NCBI GenBank assembly: GCA_910584195.1
Contig: CAJTYV010000010.1
Location: 14,215 to 78,214 of the forward strand
DNA from: an uncultured Ruminococcus sp.
GTDB lineage: Bacteria > Bacillota > Clostridia > Oscillospirales > Ruminococcaceae
DNA: 64,000 nt
Direction of reading: 5' to 3'
Shown here one piece after another: positions 1-7,237 of this stretch (positions within the stretch are counted from its first letter, which is position 1; the number at the start of each line of letters is the position of its first letter). The translations under genes were made by a program, and so were the position numbers. The notes under the pieces were generated by a model. It saw nothing but the letters and a program-made list of their open reading frames with translations, searched no databases and had not been told where the DNA came from.

Positions 1-28
1 AATTATTTTTTATTCATGAGGAGAAAAA

Positions 29-529
29 ATGCCTTATCTTAACATAGTTCTTGTTGAGCCGCAGATTCCGCAGAATACCGGAAATATTTCGCGTACATGC
101 GCAGTTACTGGTGCAAGGCTTCATCTTGTACGTCCCTTTGGCTTTGAAATTACGGACAAGCATTTAAAACGTGCGGGACTTGATTACTGGGATAAACTGG
201 ATATTACTTACTATGACAGTCTTGAAGATTTTTTTGAGAGAAATAAGGGCGGTCACTTTTTCTACTTTACTACAAAAGGCAGGCGCGTTCACAGTAATGC
301 GAACTATCCCGATAACAGCTACCTTATTTTCGGCAGAGAGGACAAGGGACTTCCCGAATCTCTGTTATACAATAATCCTGACTGCTGCGTCAGGATACCG
401 ATGCGAAACGAGCTGAGAAGCCTGAATCTTTCAAATTCCGCTGCTATTGCGGTATACGAGGTTCTTCGTCAATGGGATTATCCCGATTTGTCGCGTGAGG
501 GAAAGCTGACCGAGTATACTTGGAAATAA
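29..529 (+). CDS. trmL: tRNA (cytidine/uridine-2'-O-)-methyltransferase, TrmL type
   Basis: SPOUT-fold methyltransferase expected to 2'-O-methylate the wobble nucleotide 34 of tRNA-Leu isoacceptors with S-adenosylmethionine. Seen in the sequence: an N-terminal LVEPQIPQNTGNISRTCAVT block (about residues 8-27), the central LIFGREDKGLPE motif and the C-terminal RSLNLSNSAAIAVYEVLRQ motif that builds the knotted cofactor pocket. At 166 residues it matches the minimal TrmL length and lacks the N-terminal extension of TrmH or RlmB. The start is the ATG at 29, after GAGGAGA. DegV follows 15 bases after the stop, so the two are probably co-transcribed. The family call is firm; the exact tRNA substrate is inferred. 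Confidence 0.93.
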   Translation: MPYLNIVLVEPQIPQNTGNISRTCAVTGARLHLVRPFGFEITDKHLKRAGLDYWDKLDITYYDSLEDFFERNKGGHFFYFTTKGRRVHSNANYPDNSYLIFGREDKGLPESLLYNNPDCCVRIPMRNELRSLNLSNSAAIAVYEVLRQWDYPDLSREGKLTEYTWK

Positions 530-544
530 AAAGGAGATGATTCT

Positions 545-1417
545 ATGTCAAAAATTATGATAATGACCGACACTTGCTGCGATCTTTCTAAGGAAACGAT
601 CGAGGAATTAGGTATAACAGTTCTGCCCTTTGAGATTAATTTCTGCGGCGAGGTATTTCGTGAAACGTTTGATAAATCAGCAGACGAATTTTATGAGATG
701 ATGTCAAGATCTGATGAGATTCCGAAGCATTCTCAGATAAATCCCTCAGTTTTTGAGGAGACATATAAGAAGCTTTACGACGAGGGTTATACCGATATTA
801 TCAGCGTATCTATCAACAGCGCCGGTTCGGGAACTTATAATAATTCCATTATCGGAAAAAATGATTTCTTTGAAAATAATCCCGATGCAGAGGGAAAATT
901 GCGTATTTTTAATATCGACTCGCGCTGCTACACAATTTTTTACGGCTACCCTATTATGGAGGCAATGAAAAAGATACGCAAAGGCGCAGAGGCTGAGGAC
1001 ATAGTGGCTTACCTTGAGGACTGGTTTAACGTGTGCGCCATTTATGCCGTTCCGTATAATCTGAAATATGCAAGAAAATCGGGCAGGATTTCTGCTGCTG
1101 CCGCTTTTGCAGGGGAGCTTCTGGGGCTTAAACCGATTATAGAATTTGCGGATAACAAAACAACTACCGTTGAAAAAATACGCGGCGAGAAAAATATAGT
1201 ACAGAAGCTTGTGGATTGTGTGGAAAAGCGTATGACTCCTCAGACGCCGTATCTGATAATTCATGGCAGGGACGACGCTCTTGCCAAAGAGGTAGAAAGG
1301 GAAATGATAAAGAGAGTCGGAAGAAAGGCTGAAATGTTTTCTAAGATAGGCTGTGCAGTCGCTTCAAATATAGGTCCTGATATTGTGGCAGTGCTGATAA
1401 GAAGAAAAAATAAATAA
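545..1417 (+). CDS. DegV family protein (fatty-acid binding)
   Basis: A 290-residue DegV/EDD-fold protein. Members bind a long-chain fatty acid and, in Gram-positive bacteria, some act as FakB, presenting exogenous fatty acid to the kinase FakA. Seen: the N-terminal MIMTDTCCDLSKE block, where the family usually has D-S-x-x-D-L, the HSQINPSVFEETYKKL block, the Ser-rich SINSAGSGTYNNS segment of the ligand-headgroup site, and the KYARKSGRISAAAAFAG block in the second half. The start is the ATG at 545 with AAAGGAGATG upstream. No fakA gene is nearby, so a role in fatty-acid activation is inferred from the family. A hairpin follows at 1446-1466. Confidence 0.9.
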   Translation: MSKIMIMTDTCCDLSKETIEELGITVLPFEINFCGEVFRETFDKSADEFYEMMSRSDEIPKHSQINPSVFEETYKKLYDEGYTDIISVSINSAGSGTYNNSIIGKNDFFENNPDAEGKLRIFNIDSRCYTIFYGYPIMEAMKKIRKGAEAEDIVAYLEDWFNVCAIYAVPYNLKYARKSGRISAAAAFAGELLGLKPIIEFADNKTTTVEKIRGEKNIVQKLVDCVEKRMTPQTPYLIIHGRDDALAKEVEREMIKRVGRKAEMFSKIGCAVASNIGPDIVAVLIRRKNK

Positions 1418-1439
1418 AGAATTTTTCATTGAGAACAAG

Positions 1440-1476
1440 TTTTTGCTCCCCTAATAAACAGGGGAGTTGTTGTTGT
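1440..1476 (+). terminator. Probable intrinsic terminator after the DegV gene
   Basis: Arms CTCCCCT (1446-1452) and AGGGGAG (1460-1466) are separated by 7 bases and followed by TTGTTGTTG. The tail is T-rich, not a pure run, so efficiency is uncertain. Confidence 0.6.
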
Positions 1477-1517
1477 GAGGAAATTATCTGCAATCAGATC
1501 AAAAAGGAGTAGATGAA

Positions 1518-2219
1518 TTGAATTCACGTTTTTTAAAGGGCATGTCCCACGGATTGCCAATAGCTCTCGGGTATCTTTCAGTATCGTTTGGATTTGGAAT
1601 TACGGCGGCAGCTTCGGGATTGTCTGCGCTTGAGGCTTCAGTCATATCCGCTTCAAATCTGACATCGGCAGGGCAGGCGGCAGGCGTTGGAATAATTGCG
1701 GCAGGCGGAACTCTGCTGGAAATGGCTCTTGTTCAGCTTACTATAAATATACGTTACGCGTTAATGGGGCTTTCGCTTTCTCAGAAGCTTGATAAAGGTT
1801 TTACAATGCCCCACAGATTTCTTGCCTCTTATGGAATAACCGATGAGATATTCGCCGTATGTTCATCTCAGAATCAGCCGCTTACTCCGGCATACATGTA
1901 CGGAATGATTTTAGCAGCGATGCTCGGCTGGGTAACAGGTACTTTTTTGGGAGCATCGGCGGGTCAGCTTTTGCCCGAATCGGTATCTTCGGCATTGGGA
2001 ATAGTTTTGTACGGAATGTTTCTTGCAATAATCGTGCCTCCTTCGAGAAAAAATAAAAGCGTGCTGTTTGTAGTTACGGCGGCGGCTTTGCTGAGCATAG
2101 CTTTCAGGTATGTTTTGACATTTGTTTCGGCAGGATTTGCGGTAATGATATGCGCGATCGCAGCGGCTGCTTTGGGAGCGCTTGTTTTCCCCGTAAATGA
2201 TGAGGAGGCAGAAGAATGA
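1518..2219 (+). CDS. azlC: AzlC family branched-chain amino acid exporter, large subunit
   Basis: Polytopic inner-membrane protein of the AzlC family (233 residues, about 7 hydrophobic segments), the large subunit of the AzlCD exporter for branched-chain amino acids and analogues. Seen: the N-terminal GLPIALGYLSVSFGFGITAAASGLSALEA segment typical of the family, read here in pieces, and the NIRYALMGLSLS block. The likely start is the TTG at 1518, 8 bases after GGAG (1506-1509). The nearer ATG at 1513 runs straight into a stop after two codons, so it cannot be the start. The gene overlaps azlD by the ATGA at 2216-2219. No Lrp-type regulator lies next to it. Confidence 0.9.
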   Translation: MNSRFLKGMSHGLPIALGYLSVSFGFGITAAASGLSALEASVISASNLTSAGQAAGVGIIAAGGTLLEMALVQLTINIRYALMGLSLSQKLDKGFTMPHRFLASYGITDEIFAVCSSQNQPLTPAYMYGMILAAMLGWVTGTFLGASAGQLLPESVSSALGIVLYGMFLAIIVPPSRKNKSVLFVVTAAALLSIAFRYVLTFVSAGFAVMICAIAAAALGALVFPVNDEEAEE

Positions 2220-2515
2220 GCATTGCAGCTTATATTTTAGTTATGGCGTCTGTTACCTATATAATCAGAATGATACCGTTTACTTTTTTCAATAAAAGGA
2301 TAAAGTCGAGATTTATTCGTAGTTTTCTTAAATATATTCCTTACACAGTGCTTAGCGCAATGACAATTCCGGCGATTTTTTACAGTACCGGAAATATTGC
2401 AACGGCTATTGCGGGAACTATAGCGGCGGTAGCTCTTGCATTTTTTGATTTGCCGCTTATTGTAGTGGCGTTATTTGCATCGCTGGCGGCTTATATTACC
2501 GGGTTGTTTCTCTGA
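2216..2515 (+). CDS. azlD: AzlD family branched-chain amino acid transport subunit
   Basis: A 99-residue, very hydrophobic protein with about four membrane segments, the expected size for AzlD, the small partner of AzlC. The family-like block VTYIIRMIPF sits near the N-terminus (about residues 13-22). The ATG overlaps the azlC stop (ATGA), which points to translational coupling and 1:1 synthesis of the two subunits. Function is inferred from the conserved azlCD pairing and is not shown by any catalytic motif. Confidence 0.9.
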   Translation: MSIAAYILVMASVTYIIRMIPFTFFNKRIKSRFIRSFLKYIPYTVLSAMTIPAIFYSTGNIATAIAGTIAAVALAFFDLPLIVVALFASLAAYITGLFL

Positions 2516-2534
2516 GAGCGAGATTAATTTAGTC

Positions 2535-2563
2535 TTGACAAATTTCCAAAAATATGTTATAAT
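2535..2563 (+). promoter_or_regulatory. Promoter of the cobalamin-riboswitch unit
   Basis: TTGACA (2535-2540) and TATAAT (2558-2563) are both perfect and 17 bases apart. Transcription should start about 2570, immediately at the riboswitch core. Confidence 0.88.
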
Positions 2564-2569
2564 TATTTT

Positions 2570-2694
2570 ATAAAGGGAAGTCGGGTGAGAATCCCGCACA
2601 GTCACGCTACCGTGTTGCGATTTATTTCGCTGAGTCGGATCGCTTTTTTAATTGTAGGCTACGAGCGATGGGCTGCAATTTTTTGTTATGTAAT
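2570..2694 (+). promoter_or_regulatory. Cobalamin (AdoCbl-type, short class) riboswitch with terminator
   Basis: The core motifs of the B12 riboswitch are present in order: AAAGGGAA, then GGGTGAGAATCCCGC, then CAGTCACGCTACCGT, a GCGA/TCGC stem, and GAGTCGGATCGC. The core starts about at the transcription start, so the long P1-P2 arms of classic RF00174 riboswitches are missing, as in the short class. An intrinsic terminator follows at once: AATTGTAG (2650-2657) pairs with CTGCAATT (2683-2690), then TTTT. High cobalamin would therefore be expected to stop transcription before the DUF4430 and ECF S genes. No other riboswitch class fits these motifs. Confidence 0.9.
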
Positions 2695-2752
2695 ATTAAT
2701 TAAAGTTACTCTGTAGACCATATTGGCAGCAATAATTTTGATATTCTTTGTT

Positions 2753-2796
2753 AAACAACCTTGTCATACGACAGCATGGCTGTTGTTTATTTTTTG
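2753..2796 (+). terminator. Second terminator-like hairpin in the riboswitch leader
   Basis: AAACAAC (2753-2759) pairs with GTTGTTT (2782-2788), with a TGTC/GACA stem inside, followed by ATTTTTTG. It lies between the riboswitch terminator and the gene. Confidence 0.55.
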
Positions 2797-2856
2797 ATTG
2801 TAAAAATTCTATCTGCCGATTTTGTTCACAGAACGCCTTGAAATTAGTATAAAAAT

Positions 2857-2888
2857 CGCTCTTCGTTATTTACGGAGAGCGTTTTTGT
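2857..2888 (+). terminator. Third terminator hairpin just upstream of the DUF4430 gene
   Basis: CGCTCTTCG (2857-2865) pairs over 9 bp (one G-T wobble) with CGGAGAGCG (2873-2881), followed by TTTTTGTG. It is only about 20 bases ahead of the ribosome binding site of the next gene, so it is either an attenuator or the true expression platform of the leader. Confidence 0.7.
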
Positions 2889-2922
2889 GTGGCTGCCCAA
2901 ATAAATCGAAAGGACTTTGGGT

Positions 2923-3339
2923 ATGGAAAAAAAGTCAAATTCAAAAAAAATCGTCATAGGTATTGTTGGAGCTGTTGTTCTTGTTGCGCTTTGCGTGATT
3001 ATGTGGTTTGTTTACAATTCCACACGAAAAGAACCTATAGACGGAGGAAAATCAATTACGCTTCAAGTAAAGTCGGAACGCGACAGTTATTCTTTTGAGC
3101 AGGTTTATGAAACCGATGCGGAGTATCTTGGGGACTTTCTTGAAGAGGAAAATATCATAGGCTTTGATTCCACGGAATACGGTCGTTATATCACTTCGGT
3201 TCAGGGAATGGAGGCTAATGATGAAGAGCAGTCATGGTGGAGCGTTATGGTAAACGGAGAATCCGCTGTTACAGGAGTTGACGAGATCGTAGTGGAGGAC
3301 GGCTCGGTTTATCTTTTGGAACTTAAAATCGGATGGTAA
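2923..3339 (+). CDS. Membrane-anchored DUF4430 protein (transcobalamin-like domain)
   Basis: A 138-residue protein with one N-terminal membrane anchor (about residues 9-28) and an extracellular DUF4430 domain of the transcobalamin-C-like type. The segment YGRYITSVQGMEANDEEQ followed by WWSVMVNG is the typical core. The chosen start is ATG 2923, 8 bases after AAAGGA; a TTG two codons earlier is less likely. The gene sits behind a cobalamin riboswitch and overlaps the ECF S component by 7 bases. It is therefore inferred to capture corrinoid at the cell surface for the transporter. Binding itself cannot be shown from sequence. Confidence 0.85.
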   Translation: MEKKSNSKKIVIGIVGAVVLVALCVIMWFVYNSTRKEPIDGGKSITLQVKSERDSYSFEQVYETDAEYLGDFLEEENIIGFDSTEYGRYITSVQGMEANDEEQSWWSVMVNGESAVTGVDEIVVEDGSVYLLELKIGW

Positions 3340-3842
3340 AAAAAGAACGGATACTTAGCCTGACTCGTATCGCTGTTATGGGTGCATTATTGTATACAGC
3401 TCAGATTGCGTTATCGTTTATTCCGAATATAGAAATAGTTACACTGCTGATAGTGATTTTTACTAAAAATCTCGGACGTGAGGGAACGGCAGCATGTTTT
3501 GTATACGTCTGTCTTACATCGCTGACCGCCGGGTTTGGATTGTGGTGGTTTACTTATCTTGTAGTATGGCCCTTATTTTCACTTTTAGTTTATACACTGC
3601 GCAGGGTCGAAAACTGGTTTATGTGGGCGGTTATAAACGGAGCGTTCGGACTGTGTTTTGGGGCATTATTTGCAGTACCGTACATTTTTGTATCGCCTGC
3701 ATATGCTTTGACTTACTGGATAGGAGGGATTCCTTTTGACATCGCTCACTGTATCGGGAATTTTGCAGCCGCCCTGATATTAGGTAAGGCTCTTGACCAC
3801 TCTTTCAAATATGTACTCAGAACTTGTTTCAATTTAAAGTAG
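3333..3842 (+). CDS. ECF transporter S component, probably for cobalamin or a corrinoid
   Basis: A 169-residue membrane protein with about six hydrophobic segments, the size and topology of the substrate-binding subunit of an energy-coupling-factor transporter. The N-terminal RIAVMGALLYTAQIALSFIPN segment is typical of S components that dock on a shared EcfT/EcfA module. No ATPase or T component is next to it, so it must use a module encoded elsewhere. Translation is coupled to the DUF4430 gene through a 7-base overlap. Substrate is inferred from the upstream cobalamin riboswitch; the related CblT-like groups are the likely relatives, but this was not tested. Confidence 0.82.
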   Translation: MVKKERILSLTRIAVMGALLYTAQIALSFIPNIEIVTLLIVIFTKNLGREGTAACFVYVCLTSLTAGFGLWWFTYLVVWPLFSLLVYTLRRVENWFMWAVINGAFGLCFGALFAVPYIFVSPAYALTYWIGGIPFDIAHCIGNFAAALILGKALDHSFKYVLRTCFNLK

Positions 3843-3851
3843 GGCGACTAT

Positions 3852-3887
3852 AAATAAAATCTGCGTTATGCAGGTTTTATTTTTTTA
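3852..3887 (+). terminator. Intrinsic terminator after the ECF S component
   Basis: AAATAAAA-T-CTGC (3852-3864) pairs with GCAG-G-TTTTATTT around the loop GTTAT, ending in a run of seven T. Confidence 0.82.
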
Positions 3888-3905
3888 AAATTTTCAGATA
3901 ACCTC

Positions 3906-3961
3906 TTGACAAATGCTTCAAAATATGTTATTATAAACACATGAACATTTATTCATATGTT
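3906..3961 (+). promoter_or_regulatory. Promoter and ArsR/SmtB-like operator of the metal ATPase
   Basis: TTGACA (3906-3911) and TATTAT (3929-3934) are 17 bases apart. Over the transcription start lies the inverted repeat ATGAACATTTATTCAT (3941-3956) with near-symmetric flanks, close to the TGAA-N6-TTCA operators of metal-sensing ArsR/SmtB repressors such as CzrA and SmtB. A metal-responsive repressor is therefore expected, but none is encoded in this window. Confidence 0.72.
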
Positions 3962-3989
3962 ATACAACAATATTTATGGAGTGATTTTT

Positions 3990-6197
3990 ATGGAGAAAAA
4001 TTATGAGATATGTAATTTGGGCTGCGCTCATTGCGGAGGGAAAATCGAGGAAGCAATAAAAAAGCTTGACGGAGTTGAGGATGCCGTTCTTAATTTCCCT
4101 ATGAGGAAAATAAAAATTAAGGGAAATATTACGGATGAGCTGATCGCTGAGATAAACCGTACAGCAGGTAAAATTGAAGCGGGAGTTACAATAGTTCCGC
4201 AGAAAAATAAAGCACATCATGAACATGATTGTGACGGATGCGGACATTATCATAGTCATGATGGAAGCTGCTGCGGACATGATCACAAACATACCCATGA
4301 ACATATGCATGACAACGGACATGAATATTCACAGAGCCAAAAAAGCGCGCTCAAGAAAGAGCTTATTCCTCTTATTGCGGGAACATCGTTTTTTGCGTTG
4401 GCGTTGGCGTTTGAACATACGTTGAATATTTTTCCGTTGTATTTGGCGCTTTTTGTGGCGGCATATCTGCTGCTTGGCTGTAACGTAATTGCTGCCACAT
4501 TTAAAAATATTCGTGTGGGAAATTTCTTTGACGAAAATTTCCTTATGACAGTGGCAACAGCGGGAGCTTTTATTCTCGGAGAATATTCCGAAGCTGTCGG
4601 CGTTGTTCTTTTCTTCAAGATAGGCGCGCTTTTTGAGGATTATGCAGTTGCACGAAGCCGCAAAGCTATAACCGATGTTGCATCTTTGCGCGTAAACGAA
4701 GCCGAGGTTCTCAGAAACGGCGGATTTATTCGTGTTGATTCCGATGAAATAGAAGTCGGCGATATACTCAGAATAAAGACAGGCGAGCGTATTGCTGCGG
4801 ACGGTATTGTCGAAAGCGGCGAATCACGTATAGACACATCGGCGGTAAACGGCGAGCCGGTGCCTGTAACTGTTCGTGCCGGCGACAATGTAATGTCCGG
4901 TTGCATAAATCTGTCCGGAACTCTTACACTTAAAGCAACGGCAGCGGCATCTGAATCAATGATTTCCAAAATTGCTCGTGCGGTGGAGGAGGCGTCTGCC
5001 GAAAAGCCGAAAATCGACAGATTTATAACACGCTTTTCAAAAATATACACTCCAATAGTTATTGCAGTTTCCGTATTAACGGCAGTTGTAGGTTCAATTG
5101 CTACGGGAGACATCGGAAAGTGGATTTATTCGGCTTTGACCTTCCTTGTAATAAGCTGTCCCTGCGCATTGGTTCTCAGTGTGCCTCTTGCTTATTTTTC
5201 GGGAATCGGAGCAGCTTCGAAGCTTGGCATACTTTTTAAGGGCGGGAATTCAATTGAAGCGCTTGGAAAGGTAAAGTCAATTATATTTGATAAAACGGGA
5301 ACGCTTACAGACGGAAGCTTTACAGTTACGGAAATAACCTCATTCGGAGACTTTTCTGAAAATGAGCTTCTACGGATCTGCGGAAGCTGCGAGCAGATCT
5401 CCTCTCATCCAGTTGCGGAAAGTATTACTTCAAAATGCAGCAAGCTGAAAATGCGTCTTACGATGCCTGAAAATTCCGGCGAACTTGCAGGCAGAGGAGT
5501 GTATGCGGAAATCGAGGGAGATTCTGTGCTTTGCGGTAACGAAAATCTGATGAAAGAAAATAATATTACGGTATCCGATATATCTGAAGCGGCGTTCGGA
5601 AGCGTGGTATATGTTGCGGTAAATGGTAAAGTCGAGGGCAGAATTACAGTTTCTGATTCAATTAAAAGCACTTCTAAAAACGCCGTTGCGGAGCTTAGCT
5701 CAATGGGGATTCATACGGCTATGCTTACAGGGGATAAACCTGAAAATGCATTGTTTATAGGTAAGGAACTGGGTATTGATTTTGTTAAAGGCGGACTTAT
5801 GCCGGATGAAAAACTCAGCGAACTTAATAAAATTCGTGAACAAAAAGGCTCTGTTATGTTTGTTGGAGACGGCATAAACGATGCTCCTGTTCTTGCCGGA
5901 GCTGATGTGGGCGGAGCTATGCAATCGGGCGCAGATCTTGCCCTTGAAGCTGCCGATGCAGTATTTATGAGCAGTCAGCCGGCTTCTATAGTTTCAGCGA
6001 AAAAAATTGCAGATAAGACCATGAAAATTTCTTATCAGAATATAGTTTTCGCATTAGCAATAAAAGCGGCTGTACTTGTTCTCGGTTTACTGGGTCACCC
6101 GAATATGTGGCTTGCAGTGTTTGCCGACTCAGGAGCTGCAATGCTGCTGATACTTAACTCAATTCGTGCATTGAACACCAAGAAACTATCCATATAG
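3990..6197 (+). CDS. P1B-type heavy-metal ATPase, Zn/Cd/Pb exporter (ZntA/CadA-like)
   Basis: A 735-residue metal-exporting P-type ATPase. In order: an N-terminal HMA domain with GCAHC (residues 11-15), a His/Asp/Cys-rich linker (about 70-115) with repeated H-x-H motifs, membrane segments, the SCPCALVLS ion-binding motif, the phosphorylation site DKTGTLT, MLTGDKP and GDGINDAPVL. The CPC motif and the C-terminal FADSGAAMLLILNSIRAL segment with an acidic residue match Zn/Cd/Pb rather than copper pumps. The start is ATG 3990 after GGAG; the upstream in-frame ATG at 3957 lies in the operator region. It probably removes excess zinc or cadmium under control of an ArsR-type repressor. Confidence 0.93.
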   Translation: MEKNYEICNLGCAHCGGKIEEAIKKLDGVEDAVLNFPMRKIKIKGNITDELIAEINRTAGKIEAGVTIVPQKNKAHHEHDCDGCGHYHSHDGSCCGHDHKHTHEHMHDNGHEYSQSQKSALKKELIPLIAGTSFFALALAFEHTLNIFPLYLALFVAAYLLLGCNVIAATFKNIRVGNFFDENFLMTVATAGAFILGEYSEAVGVVLFFKIGALFEDYAVARSRKAITDVASLRVNEAEVLRNGGFIRVDSDEIEVGDILRIKTGERIAADGIVESGESRIDTSAVNGEPVPVTVRAGDNVMSGCINLSGTLTLKATAAASESMISKIARAVEEASAEKPKIDRFITRFSKIYTPIVIAVSVLTAVVGSIATGDIGKWIYSALTFLVISCPCALVLSVPLAYFSGIGAASKLGILFKGGNSIEALGKVKSIIFDKTGTLTDGSFTVTEITSFGDFSENELLRICGSCEQISSHPVAESITSKCSKLKMRLTMPENSGELAGRGVYAEIEGDSVLCGNENLMKENNITVSDISEAAFGSVVYVAVNGKVEGRITVSDSIKSTSKNAVAELSSMGIHTAMLTGDKPENALFIGKELGIDFVKGGLMPDEKLSELNKIREQKGSVMFVGDGINDAPVLAGADVGGAMQSGADLALEAADAVFMSSQPASIVSAKKIADKTMKISYQNIVFALAIKAAVLVLGLLGHPNMWLAVFADSGAAMLLILNSIRALNTKKLSI

Positions 6198-6252
6198 AAA
6201 ATTATGCTCGAAAATACGTACGCAATTCCTTATTTCCTGAACGGAGGACTTT

Positions 6253-7179
6253 TTACCCATGCCCCTGCCATGTGTTCCTTTCAGCAAGAGCTTTGTCGAT
6301 ACCTCCCAGAACGGCAATTTTATCAGCGCTCCACATAGGCGCAATAAGCTTTGATTTGTCGCCGTCTCCGGTTATACGCTCGATAACAGTTGTTGGCGGA
6401 AGTTTTTCAAGCTGACGAACAATAATATCAATATATTCATCACGGCTCAGCAGAGAAATTTCGCCTTTAGCGTACATCTCTGCCAGCCGTGTTCCTTTTA
6501 TTACATGAAGCATCTGGAGTTTTACTCCATCAGGCGAAAGCTCGGCAGCTTGCCTTGCAGTTTCGATCATCATATCGGGAGTTTCATCCGGCAATCCGTT
6601 TATGATATGCAGACATGTGCGGATTCCGCGGCTTTTAAGACTTTGAAAACCTTTGAGAAATTCAGCGTGAGTGCAGCATCGGTTAATTTGAGCGATAGTT
6701 TTTTCATGAACGCTTTGCAGTCCAAGTTCAACGGTGAGATAAGTTTTTTCATTTATTTCACTGAGAAGTTCCAGTACATCGTCGGGCAGACAGTCGGCGC
6801 GTGTACCTATAGAAATTCCTGCAACATTAGGGAATTCCATAGCTTCCGTATAAATTTTTCTTAATTGATAAACAGGAGCGTAAGTATTTGTATTTGCCTG
6901 AAAATATGCTATAATGGGAACTATGCCGTTCTTTTGAAAAATACGTTCGGTTTCAAGATTCAGTTGCTCTGTTACGGAGAAGTTTTTATTGGTAAAATAA
7001 CCGCTTCCGCCATCGCAGAAAATGCAGCCGTTAGTACCTTTTGAACCGTTGATGTTAGGGCAGGTAAATCCGCAGTCGATAACAGCCTTGTAAAGCTTTT
7101 TGCCGAATACGGTTTTAAAATGATAGTTAAGTGTATGATAGCGCTTGTTGTCAAAAGAAAATTCAAATGGATTTTTCAT
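6253..7179 (-). CDS. Radical SAM protein, TIGR01212 family (YtqA/YhcC-like)
   Basis: A 308-residue radical SAM protein of unknown substrate. Near the N-terminus it carries the family's cysteine cluster CGFTCPNINGSKGTNGC followed by IFC, where the last three cysteines should hold the 4Fe-4S cluster that splits S-adenosylmethionine. Later blocks include GISIGTRADCLPDDVLELL and LTVELGLQSVHE, as in Elp3-like radical SAM enzymes. The start at 7179 is chosen because GGAGAAAT precedes it; a longer open frame would run back through the aspS terminator into aspS. The gene lies directly after that terminator. Function is not known for the family with certainty. Confidence 0.88.
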   Translation of the reverse strand: MKNPFEFSFDNKRYHTLNYHFKTVFGKKLYKAVIDCGFTCPNINGSKGTNGCIFCDGGSGYFTNKNFSVTEQLNLETERIFQKNGIVPIIAYFQANTNTYAPVYQLRKIYTEAMEFPNVAGISIGTRADCLPDDVLELLSEINEKTYLTVELGLQSVHEKTIAQINRCCTHAEFLKGFQSLKSRGIRTCLHIINGLPDETPDMMIETARQAAELSPDGVKLQMLHVIKGTRLAEMYAKGEISLLSRDEYIDIIVRQLEKLPPTTVIERITGDGDKSKLIAPMWSADKIAVLGGIDKALAERNTWQGHG

Positions 7180-7192
7180 AATATTTCTCCTG

Positions 7193-7231
7193 TAAAAAAT
7201 CGCTTTTGGGTTTTTCAACTCAAAAGCGATC
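7193..7231 (-). terminator. Intrinsic terminator after aspS
   Basis: On the minus strand ATCGCTTTTG (7230-7221) pairs perfectly with CAAAAGCGAT (7208-7199), followed by a run of T (7199-7194). It sits directly before the radical SAM gene. Confidence 0.88.
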
Positions 7232-7237
7232 TGTATT

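Noticed and set aside
3957..3989. ATG at 3957 as start of the metal ATPase
   Set aside because: It lies over the operator and transcription start and has no ribosome site; ATG 3990 has GGAG at the right distance.
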